Assembly: GCA_029204225.1 (NCBI GenBank)
Contig: CM055094.1
Coordinates: 14,140,928-14,204,927, forward strand
Source of the DNA: Diphasiastrum complanatum
Lineage: Eukaryota > Streptophyta > Lycopodiopsida > Lycopodiales > Lycopodiaceae
DNA length: 64,000 nt
Reading direction: 5' to 3'
In this document: positions 1-13,969 of the stretch, in pieces
How the letters are laid out: each line of letters starts with the position of its first letter
How positions within the stretch are numbered: position 1 is the first letter of the stretch
The notes under the pieces: generated by a model
Seen by the model: only the letters and a program-made list of their open reading frames with translations
Databases searched by the model: none
What the model was told of the DNA's origin: nothing
Position numbers and translations under genes: made by a program

Positions 1-1593
1 AAACTAAGCAAGTTTTACCTCCATGCATTCAATTGCAATTCACTAAGTGGTAGTTATTAGGAACTAAGTTCTCAGTACTTACTTGCACAACATGCTTGTC
101 CCTCCACCTCCTTTATGGCATCCCTAGATGGGGCCATCCATGCAGCTCATGTGACGTGCCGCAAAACTTGCAAATCGGTCAAGTTCTAATGTACTGATAT
201 ACTAAGGGCTACCAAAACTGCCTATGGTAATGAAAGTGTAACATTTTCTGCCTGGTTGGATGTTCCAGCTTTGGGCTGTTTTGCTAAGCACTACAGTGGT
301 GATAAATTCTTGTGAAAACATTTAGCCTCCTGGCATGCTACCAACTACATTATATGAAACAAGTTGACTCCTAAAAAATAAGATAGGATCAAAGCAAAGG
401 AGGTGATACGTGATAGTTAAAACATGAGATGATACAGACCATAGTTGCCCAGAAACGTGTTTCTGGGAAAAAATGTTTCTAGAAACGTATTTCTCAGCCA
501 GAAATGTGCCCAAAAAAAAAAACAGATTATATGTATTTTTTGCCCTAAAATTGCCCTAAACCATGCTGTGACCAACCCAACTGTGACCAAAACACATGGC
601 AACCTATAAAGATTTAATGCCCTTGATCAGAGCTTTATGAAATTGTGTGGTATGTGGGTTTCAAGTAAAAATAAGTATAAGCTACTAACTTTGACATTCT
701 TTAAAGCACAAAAAGGACTAAGCAAAGGATATCACCACACTTTAACAAATGGAGTTTCAGCTCTACACGCTATTTTAAACTGCTGATTACAGAAAAAGCA
801 TGACACCTTCAAGAGCACTTAGCAGCACTGCTGCTCTTCTGATGCTATTGGAGCACAGTTGCTCTGAGATTTTCATAATGATAGCCTTTGGGTGAAATCG
901 AGGAGTCCACAAATTTTCGGCAGCAGGATAAGTCAGGTGCCTCGCTTCCATGTTGACATAAAACTATTTGCATCTGTGAGAGAAAGGGAGGCACCATGTG
1001 GCTGCCAATTGATGCTCTGCAGGTCCAAGATCTACCATCACAGTACGAAACTTTGGAATATAGATCATGAAAATTATCAAGATCAGTATTTGGACTAAGA
1101 ACAACACAACTCATGCATGCCAGTGCATAGTAGGAACTTGAAGATAATTATCAAAATAATGGAGCGGATATTTAGTGCAGTGAAGTTTCAAAAAGCTCCA
1201 TCACCCAGTTCTAAAGAAGCTCTAAAATTGCAGTTTCTAGAATATGATTATGTTGATCAGCTACTACTATAACTGGAAATTCAGGTTTCTGCATACATTC
1301 ATATTTTTCTAGACTCTATCTGAAGAAGCCAGGCACTTTTTTATACTTTCTTAACACATTCAACAGATTCTATTTGCTTACAAATATCTTAGTCAAGAAG
1401 ATTGTTAAACAGTCCATGACTCAATGGAATCGTAATCAGGAAAATTCTGGAAACCTATAAAAAGTGTGGAAAAGTTCAGCTTACACAGACTTCCCATTGA
1501 AAGTTTAATAATTTTGACAGATTTTGTTTCTCATCTCAGATTATTTTTGTTTGTTGTTACACACGGTGTCTATTATTGTTGCTATTATTACAG
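1..1593. other. Probable large intron upstream of NAD kinase exons
   Basis: No exon was recognised here. The next exon starts exactly after the point where plant NADK1 proteins carry the GGDG ATP-binding motif, and no GGDG-like coding stretch is visible in these bases. The simplest reading is that this is intron and the 5' exons lie before the window. Short open frames on both strands at about 845-1114 have no family resemblance and are probably chance. Confidence 0.5.
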
Positions 1594-3951
1594 GCAGCAT
1601 CTTTGTTCAAAGGACCTGTCCCACCAGTTGTTTCGTTCTCTATGGGCTCTCTTGGCTTTATGACGCCTTTTGGTAATCGTTTAATGAATCATTTCTCCTC
1701 CGTTTATGATTTATTTCATTGTCCTTCTAGTTTAGGTTTATCAATGGCCCACAATTTGAGTTTTCTATGGATCACTTATGAACTTCCTATGCAACAGACA
1801 GCGGGTGCTACCAAGATTGCTTGCAGACCATAATGAATGGCCCAATGTATATTACACTTCGCCATCGTCTGCAATGCCGAATTATGCAGGCAGATGAAAG
1901 CATTGAAGGAAGAGAAGAGCTTGACAGGCACAGTGAAGAGATCCATCTTGTATTAAATGAAGTTACAATAGATCGTGGCATGTCCTCGTACCTGACCAAT
2001 TTGGAATGTTATTGTGATGATGTTTTTGTTACGTCTGTTCAAGGAGATGGCTTGATTTTATCAACCCCATCTGGCAGTACGGCATACTCTCTAGCAGCTG
2101 GAGGCTCGATGGTCCATCCCCAGGTAGTCCAGCAGCTAAGAACTTCCAAGTTAATCTTTATCAAAGAAGAGGCTAGATGATGAGAGATGCTTTTTTAAAT
2201 GTTTCTTCATTACATGAATTTTATATGCATCCATTCTTAAAACTTTATCCCCCCCTCTCCCCCGCTTCTCACAAAAGGCTTTATGAATGGAGTGTTACTT
2301 GAGTTTCTCTTAGTTGCAGCGGATCACGATCCGCTGCAAAAACGTTTCGGATCGTGCGATCCGGAACGTCAGCGATCTGCGACCCGGATCACTTTTTTTT
2401 TTTTTATTGTGGAAAAAGGAGTAATGGCCATTTTTTTTTTTTGAGTTTAATACCAACTAAACCGTAATTGAGGGTGGACATTCTTTTCAAATTTCCAAAG
2501 ATATCAGAAATCAGTTTTTAAATGGTGTTCTGATGCCAATGGTTTGCAGATCTACTGATTCCGTTTTCTGTTAGAAAACGATAGAAAGAGTTAGAAGGAG
2601 CCTTCCTTAGACTGGCGGGAATTGTATACTTCTTGTGGAAAGGTTTAACCATCTACTGATGTCCAAATTTCTGAAACCATATGAAATTGCAGCCAGTTTT
2701 CTTAAACCATCTACTGATGTCCAGTTTTCTAATGAATGTAGCCTGCAGCCATCTGAAACCAAGCAACAGATTTGCATAACAATTGCTTTTTTGATATCCT
2801 CTCACATGATACCCCATATTGGCAACTATCCAAAAAAAAAAAAATTGCGTTCCGGGAAACCCTAATGGGAAATCCTGGATCATGTTCCGGAATGCGGACT
2901 GCAACTTTGGTTTTACTTTGGCCATTCAGAGATGTGGGGTCATTTTGTCCGGTTTGTATTGCAGTTGTTTTTATTAACATTTGCCGACCAGCATCTCAAG
3001 CTTTTAACAAGGTTTGCACTGGAATTTCAACCATTGCTTTATGAGAGCTGTCAAGAGTCTGTGGGTGAACAAGTTTCACTCTGTATTTGAAAATGTGCCA
3101 ATGAGAAGTGGGTTCTGCTTTGTTTTGTATAAGAACATGCATGTAGTAACAGGTTTTTCCAAGGACCTTTTCTTAGGTTTTTTTTTGTGTTGTTTATTTC
3201 TGATCCCATGTATACTCTGATTGCTAGGAATTTTTCCCATGTGGCTCCCATGTATAGGGTTTTGGAGGAGATAACATTCACTCGTAACTTACTCAAATTG
3301 GGGTTATTACCTCATTTCAAATTCATTTCTTTAATCTGAAGACCCTTTTATTTGCTTAGAAGTGTGTCGAAGTAGCCCACAACTGCTTCACTTAAGCATC
3401 CTCGGGAGTTACTTCACTATTCGATTGTTTGATCTTGCATGTTTCATAACATTTGAGGTATGGTTACGATTTCCTCGATGGATTGCCATTTGTCCATGAA
3501 TTGCCTTTCCTTCAAGCTTTTCTCTTCCAGCAGCTGCTGGTGGTTACATGTGCAGTATTACGAGAGCTATGGATTTTTTCTGTTTTTTAGTGATGTCTTA
3601 GGAAGTCTTTAATCTTGATATTTCTGGGGTTTGGTGCAGGTACCAGCAATCCTTTTTACCCCAATTTGTCCACATTCATTGTCTTTTAGGCCTCTTATCC
3701 TACCAGAGTGTGTGACTTTGAAAGTAAAGATTCCAGATAGTAGCCGCGGGCCTGCATGGGTTTCCTTCGATGGAAAAGACCGATTGCAGCTTGGTCCTGG
3801 TGATGGACTAATTTGTCGCATGTCATCATGGCCAGTGCCTGCTGCCTGCATTGAGGAGCCAACACATGAGTTTCTGCGCAGTGTCCGAGAAGGATTGCAT
3901 TGGAACTTGAGAAAAACCCAATCCTTTGAAGGTCCAAGAGATGTGAGCTAG
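1594..3951 (+). CDS. NADK1: NAD kinase, NADK1-type, C-terminal three exons (5' partial)
   Basis: Coding exons are 1594-1672, 1798-2123 and 3640-3951, with GT..AG introns 1673-1797 and 2124-3639. Phases agree (79+326+312 nt, 238 codons plus TAG). The product phosphorylates NAD(H) to NADP(H). Exon 1 encodes the [18 protein letters not shown] segment. Exon 2 carries [18 protein letters not shown] and the substrate-binding block [16 protein letters not shown]. Exon 3 carries [22 protein letters not shown] and the C-terminal [14 protein letters not shown] tail. The tail and the NEVTIDRG block match the cytosolic NADK1 group rather than chloroplast NADK2, which ends differently. No stop or frameshift breaks the three exons, so this part looks functional. 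The N-terminal half and the GGDG motif are outside the window, so an intact gene is inferred, not shown. Confidence 0.93.
2314..2396. repeat. Tandem inverted repeats in NADK intron
   Basis: A CpG-rich block sits inside the AT-rich 1.5-kb intron. It holds a perfect 12-bp inverted repeat (arms 2314-2325 and 2328-2339, spacer AC). Immediately after comes a second 13-bp inverted repeat with one mismatch (2342-2354 and 2357-2369, spacer TG), followed by further GATC/CCGGATC motifs and a T run. It could form two adjacent hairpins. The origin is unknown; a small foldback transposon remnant is possible. Confidence 0.75.
2645..2730. repeat. Imperfect tandem duplication, period about 58 bp
   Basis: The string AACCATCTACTGATGTCCA occurs at about 2647-2665 and again at about 2705-2723, with similar flanking TTTCT and GAAACC motifs. 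This is a local duplication inside the NADK intron, with no coding role seen. Confidence 0.7.
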
Positions 3952-5292
3952 ATATATTCCATTGTTAGTCATTACATGAATTTCCAGCTACACTACTGTA
4001 TCTGGAGAATTTGAAGTCCATATTATTCATCAAGAATCACATTGTAGAAAAGGACTTGCAAGCCAAATTCTCTTACACATTCAAAACAAGTGTGAGATGG
4101 CAATTTCCCTGTCATTGATGTTGTAGGGTTATTATATTATTCGACCAATGTGAATATAGCTCCTATTCTCAGTTATGAACAACTTGAATCTTTAACTTGT
4201 AACTATACTGGATTAAGATGTATGTTTTAGTGATATTTCTAGGTAACTATTTTTTTTAATAGCTATTAGTATTTATATATCTAGTAAAAAGAAAACAAAT
4301 GAGGGAAAATCCATCTAGCCAAACACATACCTACACACTGCACAGCCACAAAGGTGATGTACTCTAGCAAATGAACTTAGCTTAAAAGCCAAAATTGGTT
4401 TGTAGCTGAGTTGCAGCAAATTGCAATTCATGGCCCTTCGCAATTCGCAAATCACAGATTCCAAGGAGAATCATTGGTTCAATTTTTTTTTTTCATATTA
4501 AAGCTGCTGTTTTCCAAAGTAGGCTGGCGCCTCTTTGGGAGAGATGGGTTTCCAGATTTCTTGCTAGTTGGCGGATTGCGGTGGTTGAGCATCTAACGGC
4601 ATCTACTTGTGATTCGGAGGCATTGTGCATGGTGGCAATGGAGTTTGAGTTGCACAGGGCGAGAAATTAGCAAAAGAAGCTTTCTGGTGAGTTTAGGCTT
4701 CTCTCTCTGCAAATGAATAGATTGAGCTGTAGGCAACAGATTTGGGTGGGTGTTTGTTCTAAACCACCTTTCTTTGGGTCCGCAGACACGTTATTTCTAG
4801 CCGTTACCACTCATAATAAAAGATGTGAATGCATCAACCAAAATCCACGTGTTCTTTGGCCCCCTTTGTGAGCCCCCGTTATCGTCCGCAGTGAAAGTTG
4901 CCAATGCCATGCCTGTGTTTTTGGGCCCTCACTGTGAACTGATTTGTAGGCATTCAAATGAGGTGCGGTTTGATGCTACATTATGTTTTTTCATGCTTAC
5001 AAGAATGCTTGAAATGTTTGCTCTGACTAGTAAGAAACTATGTGATGTTTCCAACTTGAATGCATTGTTAAAAAGCAAAATTTAGGGTTTTTCTTGAAAA
5101 TCATGTTGTCACAAGTCCTGAGAGTTTTACAAATGGTTAAATGTGGAATTATGCATGCAGATGTTTTTTTTCGGGAATGTACTGAATGTTTGCTTGTTTG
5201 GTTATTCTTTTGCAGGATTGATTCCATGCTGACAAGATATTGGTCATTTGTAGGGGGGCATTTGGGTAGAGGTTGAGCTCATAGAAGGTGGC
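3952..5292. other. 3' flank of NADK and unrecognised intergenic DNA
   Basis: The first few hundred bases after the stop probably include the NADK 3' UTR, but no poly(A) signal can be assigned with confidence. The rest is AT-rich with short unconvincing open frames (for example 4825-5085) and no domain I recognise. Confidence 0.5.
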
Positions 5293-7052
5293 ATGAGTAC
5301 TCACCATTGTTCAGGTGCCTGCAGATGGAGATGCTTGCACTGTGGTGGGATCTTCACTGGATCTCTCACCAGGGTTAGGGCTTGTCTATTGCGGCTTAGA
5401 TGGCCAGATGGGTGACATTTGGGCATAGGTCCTTGCCTCGGGATATTTGATGAGGACACCTAGAGATTGATGGATATGTATGAGCCCGATGGTTCATCCA
5501 CTATGATAGTGAGACCGATAGAAATATTTTGAGGGTAGAAGTAGGGCATGGTCTAGGTGCTATACATGGTCCAAGAGCTCTTCCTCCCATTTTAGCCTTA
5601 GCATCAGGGCCTAGTTCATTAGGTCCACATGTATTTTGTCGGCCTTCAGGATTAGAGGCAGTCCCCTCTCATACCACATCATCATCATCAATAGATGCAC
5701 CTTTTCACGAGGATGATCCTGCTGGAGAGAGGCAAAGAGATCCAACATCTGATGCTCCACCATCGGACACCAATTTAGTTGGTCCATTCACTGCACCCGT
5801 AGGGCATGCTAGACCACGGTAGCTCTACGTACAGTAGAGAGTGGTTAGGCGTAGGCCGCAATAGTCAAGTTTTTTTCGAGTGCGACATTCCTTTTGCAGT
5901 TGCTAACACATGGGCATTTAGGGAGCTTTGTCATCTTGTCACAATAGTGGATAGGACATGGAGGCCTCCCTAGGAGAGAGGCATTGCACACGAGTCTCTT
6001 ATGTCAGTATGAAGAGACCATCACACGAGAGTTGAGTTACATTTGCATGGCGTGGTAGACGTAAGAATCTTGTCCTTGGACTTTTTGCATTTGTTTCATT
6101 TAAAATGATGTTTTTTTTGGCAGATATGGATGTTCGATATTGAGCAATAGATAGATCGACACTTGTTGACGATCTATCGTCAATATTCCGGTCTCTTGCT
6201 CGCTTGGCATAGTCTTTATGCGTGGTGTGGATACCACTTATAACCACAGCCATCATAGGCGACTTCATCTATGAGGTAGTCAGCACTGTAGTTGTTGATG
6301 TTGGGGCCGAGCATGTGGTTGAAGTTGCCACAGACAATGCCACGAACTGTAGGCAGATGGGAGTGACACTAACGAGGGACTACCCTAGCATTGTGTGAAT
6401 GCCATGTGTTGTACATTGCATTGATCTCCTCATGCATGACCTTTGCGCACTTCCATGGATGGATCAACCGTGTATGATTTTCTTTGCCAAGCTTACCATC
6501 TTTTGTGCTTAACTTGTTGCTCTTAGCTCATGACTCCTCTTGGCCATTCTCTGAATTTTTTGTTGGATGTTTTGCAGATAACTTTTTAGGCCATGTGAGT
6601 GGTCAACTTCATCATTAGGAAGAAGCGTGTGTTGGTCCCATTCGCACCTTCTCACACCTAAATCTAAAGAAGCCAGCACCCACTCACTTTGCCTACTACT
6701 CTAGAGCGATTACTTGTAGTATGTGACCCTTTGTGGAGGATGACAGCCAGTGATGGCTTCCAAGACTTCAGAGGTTACATGACATATGTCGTCCACTTCC
6801 AGACCACCGTGTTTGGAGAGGATTTCTGGACATGGGAAGTGGAGCTTGTGGATATCTTGCGATCCATTTTTTATGTTGTGTGCCTAGTAGATCGTGAGGG
6901 GTGCACTCTCGGCCTCGTATATGAGTTCATGGACCTCATCGACGAGGTGGTTCAAGCTTGTGCGTTGGATGACCATAGGTAATACTCCCTCCACTTTCTT
7001 GTACTTGATATGGTTCAAGATTGTTGCATTTTCACTTTACAAATGTGCTTTA
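5293..7052 (+). pseudogene. hAT-superfamily transposase pseudogene, 5' part
   Basis: This is a decayed cut-and-paste transposase of the plant DUF659/BED hAT type. Around 5320-5400 the frame reads a BED zinc finger (RWRCLHCGG.F.GSLTRVRA.L), with Cys where the family has its first His. A Ser/Pro-rich linker follows (5529-5822). At about 5870-5920 is the FFECDIPFAVANTWAF block, typical of the start of DUF659. At about 6265-6450 is EHVVEVATDNATN followed by CVVHCIDLLMHDL, the region that carries the second catalytic Asp (TDNA). At 6689-6982 an open stretch matches the RLLVVCDPLWRM..FW...VYEFMD region. Several stops and frame changes make it inactive. The copy is interrupted at 7052 by Copia RT1 and resumes at 12313. 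Terminal inverted repeats were not identified. Confidence 0.82.
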
Positions 7053-7653
7053 TGTCATGGGAATGTACATGGATGGACATAATTGCAACATGAAGGATGC
7101 AGTGAAAGATCCGAAAGGTTGGATCGGTAGGCTATGTGAAATGAGCCTTTCCCCTCGGTGCATAAACTACGCCTATCAGATTAGAGAATCAGAATGGCGA
7201 GTCAGAGGACTCGGCTGATTCTACTTGATTTTAACTTCGAAGTTGTTAGAATCAATAAGTCGTTAGATTGATTACGTAGACAAACACAAAGTCGGTAGAC
7301 TGTTGATTGAGTAAGCATTAGATAGTTCAAATAATTCTATACAAGAATAGTATTAGAAAGAACAGTTAATCAAAGAAGCATACATTCATACTGGCATAAA
7401 TCTGAACACAAAAAAAACAATGGATTGATTAAGAAAGTAATAAGTACAATGTTAGCTTAAATGACGAGCACAAAACAATTGCAGTGGTAACCACATACTC
7501 GATAGCTTCGATGATTCAAAGATCATTTGATAACTTACATTGACTCTGTATCCCAATGTAATCGAGTAATAACATGTACTGTATCTGCTTCAATTCAATT
7601 CACAATTATTTTTGTAATGCTTGGATGGATTGACTTGCATGATTGTATATATA

Positions 7654-7704
<51 letters not shown>

Positions 7705-8182
7705 AGACACGTTGAGCTATGCTATATAATATGGATCTTGGTGGCGATCGTGGCTATCACTATAAAGGTAGGCAGTCATCGTTATCTAGACAGGTGGTGA
7801 TCGTGGTTACTGTCATTGTCAAACTAGTTTACAATGCTAAACCTAGTTTAAGCAAGTAACTAGCTTTATTAAGGGTGGTATTACACTACCTAGACAATCG
7901 ACAATTGTCGATTCGAGTTGGAGTTGAATTAGCCAAAGTTGAGTTTGGCAAAAGTTCGAATGTTCAATTCGATAGTTGTTCGAATCGAACATTTGGGCTT
8001 TTGTCGATAATCGACAATCGATAGTCCTTGAATAGTTTGACTATTGAGACTCCTTCTATAGTTCGTGACTATCACATAGATACCTGTTTGTGATTTTCGT
8101 GTATATGCGAGTAAATATGCAGCAACATGAATGAATCTAGATTAATTATAGGATTTAGGAAAAGAAGGAATAAATCCAACAC
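7053..8182 (-). repeat. RT1 3' LTR (left)
   Basis: It is bounded by TG (7053) and CA (8182). On the minus strand it starts TGTTGGATTTATTCC directly after the purine tract AAGAAGGGG. It matches the right LTR from about 7065 onward, but contains about 390 bp (around 7115-7500) missing from the right copy. The right border is firm; the left border is inferred from the likely target duplication. Confidence 0.75.
7646..7696. repeat. (AT)n microsatellite
   Basis: An almost pure TA dinucleotide run inside the RT1 left LTR. The right LTR has only a short ATATATATA here (about 11810-11820), so the expansion is specific to this copy. Confidence 0.95.
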
Positions 8183-8199
8183 CCCTTCTTAATCTGGAT

Positions 8200-8832
8200 C
8201 CATGATGCCTTGATTTTCAAACTAGGCGATGCACAAAATCTGTTGTGCGCATCAATGCTTAGTACCTTGGTAAATATATTTGCTATTATGTATTGCGTTC
8301 GACGGTATTCTAAACTTATAGCTTTGTTGAGAATCTTACTCTTGACATAGTGATATGTAATTTCAATGTGCTTACTCCTAGAATGAAATCTAGGGGTGGT
8401 TGATAAAGCAACGACACTTTGATTATCACATACGACAATTGTCGCAGCATACTGCTTTAGAAAAATGTCTGATAGCAGATTTCTCAACCACAATGCTTCC
8501 TTAGTTGTATGAGCGGCAACGATATACTCTGATTCAGTAGATGAAAGAGCTATAGAGGTTTGCTTACAACTGTTCCAAAAGATGAGACCGTTGTTGAGGA
8601 AGAATGTAAATCTAGATGTGGATTTACGAGTGTCTACATCTCCTGCCCAGCTTGCATTTATATATCCATTGAGAATGTGGAGATGGTCGGTATCAACTCT
8701 TCCATAGCAGATGCATTGGTCTTTCTTAGCTCGAATATATCTCATGACTCTGATAAGAGTCTTCCAATGGATCATACCAAGGTTGGCCATGAATTGGCTT
8801 AAGGTTGTTTGAGGACATTGGTCCTTTGACAC
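8200..8832 (-). pseudogene. RT1 RNase H and pol C-terminus
   Basis: An open stretch with Copia RNase H hallmarks: NGYINASWAGD, RKSTSRFTFFLNNG, ALSSTESEYIVAA, WLRNLL, CDNQS and HSRSKHIEI. It normally removes RNA from the RNA-DNA hybrid during replication. The first residues (SKDQCPQ) come from the RT C-terminal connection, showing where the upstream deletion ends. The frame runs on into the purine tract and LTR, as in related pol genes. It has no functional partner domain, so it is called a pseudogene. Confidence 0.85.
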
Positions 8833-10380
8833 ATTTAGGCTTGGGTCTATTAGTGAGTGATCTAACTTGCAACTTATCAGATTGTATTTGATAAGTGTAA
8901 TATGAGTGCTTCATCGACAATAGTCGTTCTTGAATTAGATAACATGTAGACTCATCAATATACCTTATAAGTTGTGTGCGCACACTTGTCGATCTTCTCG
9001 AAGGTGGCGTAGGCTGATATTTCCTGTCTTTGGTCTTGCTGCTCCTGAGTTGCAACGTCTTCTTCTAATTCACTATCGATAAGATGTTCGTCTCGACATA
9101 TTCGAACTTGAGACTTGAATTGTTGTGTCGATGGTAGGGTGGGTTGTTGATAGTTCCTCTGGAACTTTGCTTTTGCCTTTCAGGTCAATAAACTAATCCT
9201 CAATAGAGTCAACATCTTTGCTAAAGAATATCTTTGATGTACTAGGATCATGTAGCTTATAAGTTCTGTCTGAAGGAGCATATTAATATTGTGAGAGTCC
9301 ATCTTCTTTCTGGTCTCCTTCGGGATCTGCGCATAGGCAATGCATCCAACACTCTAAAGTTCTTCAGTGATGGTTTGGAACATGTCCAAACTTCATAAAG
9401 TGTTAGTTGAACATTTGTTTTAAATATAGGCTGCAATGGAAACAACTTCAACCCAGAAGTACTTAGGCAGTGATGCATGAGCAAGCATATACTTAGCCGA
9501 CTAAGGTTCGATTTTTCCTCTCAACAAGTCCAATGGACTGAGGCGAACAAAGAGTGATGAATTGTTGCTCAATGCCTTGGCTAAGGCAATATTTCTTGAA
9601 TGTGGTTGAGATGTACTCTCCACCGTTTTCGGAACTTAGTGCTTTAATTCTTCTACCAGTTTCCTTCTCAGCGCGCTCCTTGAATGTTTGAAGAGGTTAA
9701 ATGCCTATGATTTATGCTAATTACTTGATCTAAAAGGGATCCTAGTCTGCTTTTTGATAATGCAACTCTGACAGACAAGGAGTTCGACTTTTGTATTTGG
9801 ATAGTTGAGATCAAATACAAAAGATTGTCTAATCATGTTCGAAACAGATGATTTAAGTGACCAAGCCTATAATGCCAAAGTACTCCTTTATTGGCAAGAA
9901 CAGAAGTATTCAGGGGTTGATTTGTAGCGGAATAACTGTGACTCAGTCTATATAAGTATCCATCTCTCTTTCCAAGTGCTTTTCCTATCAACAATTTTGC
10001 ATTGATCAAATTCAAATTTTACTCTATGTCTTAGATCAGTAATTATGCTAATAGATAATAGATTCGTAGATATAAAGAACTTTAGAGAGGAGTTTAAATT
10101 GATCATTTTGAAAGCTTAATCTTACAATGTCTTCACCTTCGATAACGTGTGTGTTGTTGTCTCTGAGGTGAATGAACTTTCTAGTAATAGAAGCAATCGA
10201 TATGACTGGTCATGTGCTGAGTGGCTCCGGAATCAAGAAAAACCAGGTGCTATCATCAGATGCTCTTAGATGATTAATCATGAATGCATCTTCATCCTCA
10301 TCTTGACTTGGGACATGAGATGTCTTTGCAGCTGATTCGATTGCGTCTTGTTGTTATTTTTAGCTTTCAATATCTTGCAA
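8833..10380 (-). pseudogene. RT1 protease-integrase-linker remnants
   Basis: Read from 10380 downward: a protease segment whose active-site region no longer reads DSGAT; the pre-integrase zinc segment with LWHYRLGHLNH (10015-9833); an integrase core with SENGGEYIS instead of the usual SDNGGEY, so the second catalytic Asp is replaced by Glu, followed by GLVERKNR; then VWTCSKPSLKNFRV (9484-9257) and the RT-proximal linker. Frames change repeatedly. The RT core (about 0.9 kb expected) is absent: the linker at about 8940 runs straight into RT C-terminal sequence at about 8880. Confidence 0.78.
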
Positions 10381-10384
10381 TTTT

Positions 10385-11220
10385 GAATCTTGTGATTGGT
10401 GAACTTGCAGTACTTACAAAACATCTTCTTCTTTGTCTATGGGTTTGATGACTACTCCTGACCCTGGGTTAGCTTTTGATTCGACTTGAATTGTTTTGAG
10501 CTTTTATTCTTCTGCTTTCTCGAGCCTTTGTTTGCATATAGAACGTGCAAGTCTGTATTTGGAGAGACGGAAGTACCATTCTTTCGATTGTCTTCCTGCA
10601 ATAACATAGCGATTACAATTGAAAGAGTTAAATCTACGTGTGTTGATATGATCGATATGATCATTACCCAATTTTCATATGTAGGTGGCAAGCTTGAAAA
10701 CAAAGTCATGATTGGGTCTCGATGGTCAATGACTGATTCAACAACTACTATCTGTTGCAAGAGATTCTCGAACTGGTTTATGTGATTTTGTAACGAATCA
10801 CCATTAGACATTTTGAGGGAGAAGATTTTTCTTCTAAGATGTAACTAGGAAGTTACGTCCCTCATGTCATATAATGTGTTAAGAATATTACATACTTCTT
10901 TCAAAGTTTGACCTTCATATACACGGCTGATTTGAGTATTTGATATGTTGAGAATGATTAGTGCGAAAGCTTTACCATCCTTCAACTTCCATCTGGAGAT
11001 GGCTATGTTGTCTACAACGGATCTGTGTTTGACACCGTGTGACAATATCTCACAACTCCTTGGCCATTAGCAAAGTTTTCATTTAAATTTTCACATCCAT
11101 CGAGCTTGTCTACCAGCCTTACTTTGTGAATCCATATGAAAGTTAGTCTTTCGATAGTAGTTGAAATACTATTAGTGACTTAAAGAATGAAAGAACATAG
11201 TCTATACTATCAGAACAAGA
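10385..11220 (-). pseudogene. RT1 Gag remnant with intact CCHC knuckle
   Basis: The Copia Gag (capsid) is readable in pieces. 11045-10845 contains WKLKDGKAFALIILNIS and LNTLYDMRDVTS. 10811-10452 contains LQNHINQFENLLQQ, ..LFSSLPPTYENW and a Lys-rich tail. At about 10425-10385 the knuckle CKYCKFTNHKIQNC keeps CX2CX4HX4C spacing. Frame breaks separate the pieces. This is the same family as RT5 Gag. Confidence 0.8.
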
Positions 11221-11280
11221 AAGCAATTATTTTATTGTGTCGATAGAATCATGGTTTGAAGAAAATGAGCTTTTATACCA

Positions 11281-12312
<1,032 letters not shown>

Positions 12313-12470
12313 CTTTTCAACATTGTCTAATCATTGCAATGTCTTTCTTGTAGAAAGAGATCTTACAAATCTAGGAGACTAGATGTGAGTACTTCCACCA
12401 ACCCATCCATGCCGTAGCCCACATGTTGCACCCCTTGTAGTCATTTTGTGTACGTTTCATCTTTTCACTT
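12313..12470 (+). pseudogene. hAT transposase pseudogene, 3' continuation
   Basis: Directly right of RT1 the plus strand reads EYFHQPIHAVAHMLHPL. This corresponds to the conserved hAT segment W..QLHRPLHAAAYFLNP that follows the part ending at 7052. It is interrupted by TAG codons. Its position is strong evidence that RT1 landed inside the hAT copy. The C-terminal dimerisation domain was not found downstream. Confidence 0.68.
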
Positions 12471-13969
12471 GAAATTTATCAATGAAATTTAGATTAGAAA
12501 AAACAATGAATTATGCATGTGTACATATTAATGAACCATTTTATAATCAAGTTGGAAGTATGACCTTCACATCCATGTTGAACTACATTCATACATCAAT
12601 GATTGACTGTGTGCCACATTAGTAGGCATTGGATGGTACAAGGCAATAGCTAGCCCTACTCAATAGTTAATTATCTCACTTAGTGTGCTTGTGATGTACT
12701 TTAATATAGTAAAAAACTAGGGCCCAAGTACCATATAATGCAATTAATGATTTGTCCAGTCCTTATGCTATTGTAAAATCACTACTGTAACAGTGGACCA
12801 AATGTATAGGGACACAATAGTCACTTCATCTCTTCAACCTGGACCATTCTAATTTTATCTTGTGCACATTTTCTAATGAAGTCTATTGCATGTCCTCTCT
12901 CCCTTCTCTCTTATGGATTGAATGATTGTTTCATTCTCTAATCTTCAACGTATAATTAGAGTTGGCTATGGTTATTGTTGTTAAGATCCAACATGCACTA
13001 GGCTTTCCCTTCATAGAAAGAAATTTTCTTCATGAAATTCATTTTGCTAGAAAATAGGGAGAGAAGCATTTGCTTTATTGGCTATCTTGTTCTTTCTTGT
13101 GTTAAGAAATTCTGATGTGAAGATGGAAGCACTATGAGGGTGTTATCTAGTTTTCTTAAGGTACTATCATTTTTATACTTTTTGTGTGGCAACTTTTATA
13201 TTACTTGTCCTATAGTACGGTAGAGTGCTCATGATGTGCTTTACATGTCTTGATTTAATAATGTAGGTACAAATTTTTGTATTTAGTTGTCCAATTTGTT
13301 TACACCATCTTTTTCTCTTACTTTCCAAGATTTCTTTTAACCATTATCCTCCCTACAATAAGATATTGATGTGTAGAAGTTCACTCTCAAATCTTCCAAT
13401 TTTCACTAGTGTTTGTGACTTCATCCTTTTGGTACTTCTATGTTCTCTTTTTGGGATACTTTTACACCAATATGCTTCCTACAAAGAGGTGCCTCTAATG
13501 TGTTGCATAGCTTGTCAATTTCAAAAAGACTAGGATTTCTTTAGTGTAGAATTTTGTTGTTGTTAATTTGTTTCTATGTTTTTTATACTTTTGTGTACAA
13601 CAATGTTTTTTCGAAAGTAGCTTGATGCAAAATGATCCATATACATCTTGTTTAGTGGATATCTACTTGACTTCTTGCAATGTAGTTTTTTTAGCCATCA
13701 TCATGTCTATTCTCATGAATGCTATTGCACAAGAGAAATGGAAGAATGAAGGTCAATATCAAGTACTTGCAAAGTTGTGACAAATTGTAGAGAGAGATAT
13801 GAAGGGATGAACAATGGAGACATTCATACAATTGAGTCATTGGTTGCTCTAGTGGTTCTTATTCTTATACATTTACACTAGAGGTACATTCATACAATTG
13901 AGTCATTGGTTGTTTTAGATGATACACAACCACAAATACAAGGTGATGAGCCTTAGGAGGTATGAGAAT
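12471..13969. other. AT-rich DNA without recognised gene
   Basis: No convincing coding sequence. A direct repeat of ACATTCATACAATTGAGTCA occurs at about 13829-13848 and 13886-13905 (period about 57 bp). The stretch may be decayed hAT or flanking DNA; I see no domain. Confidence 0.5.
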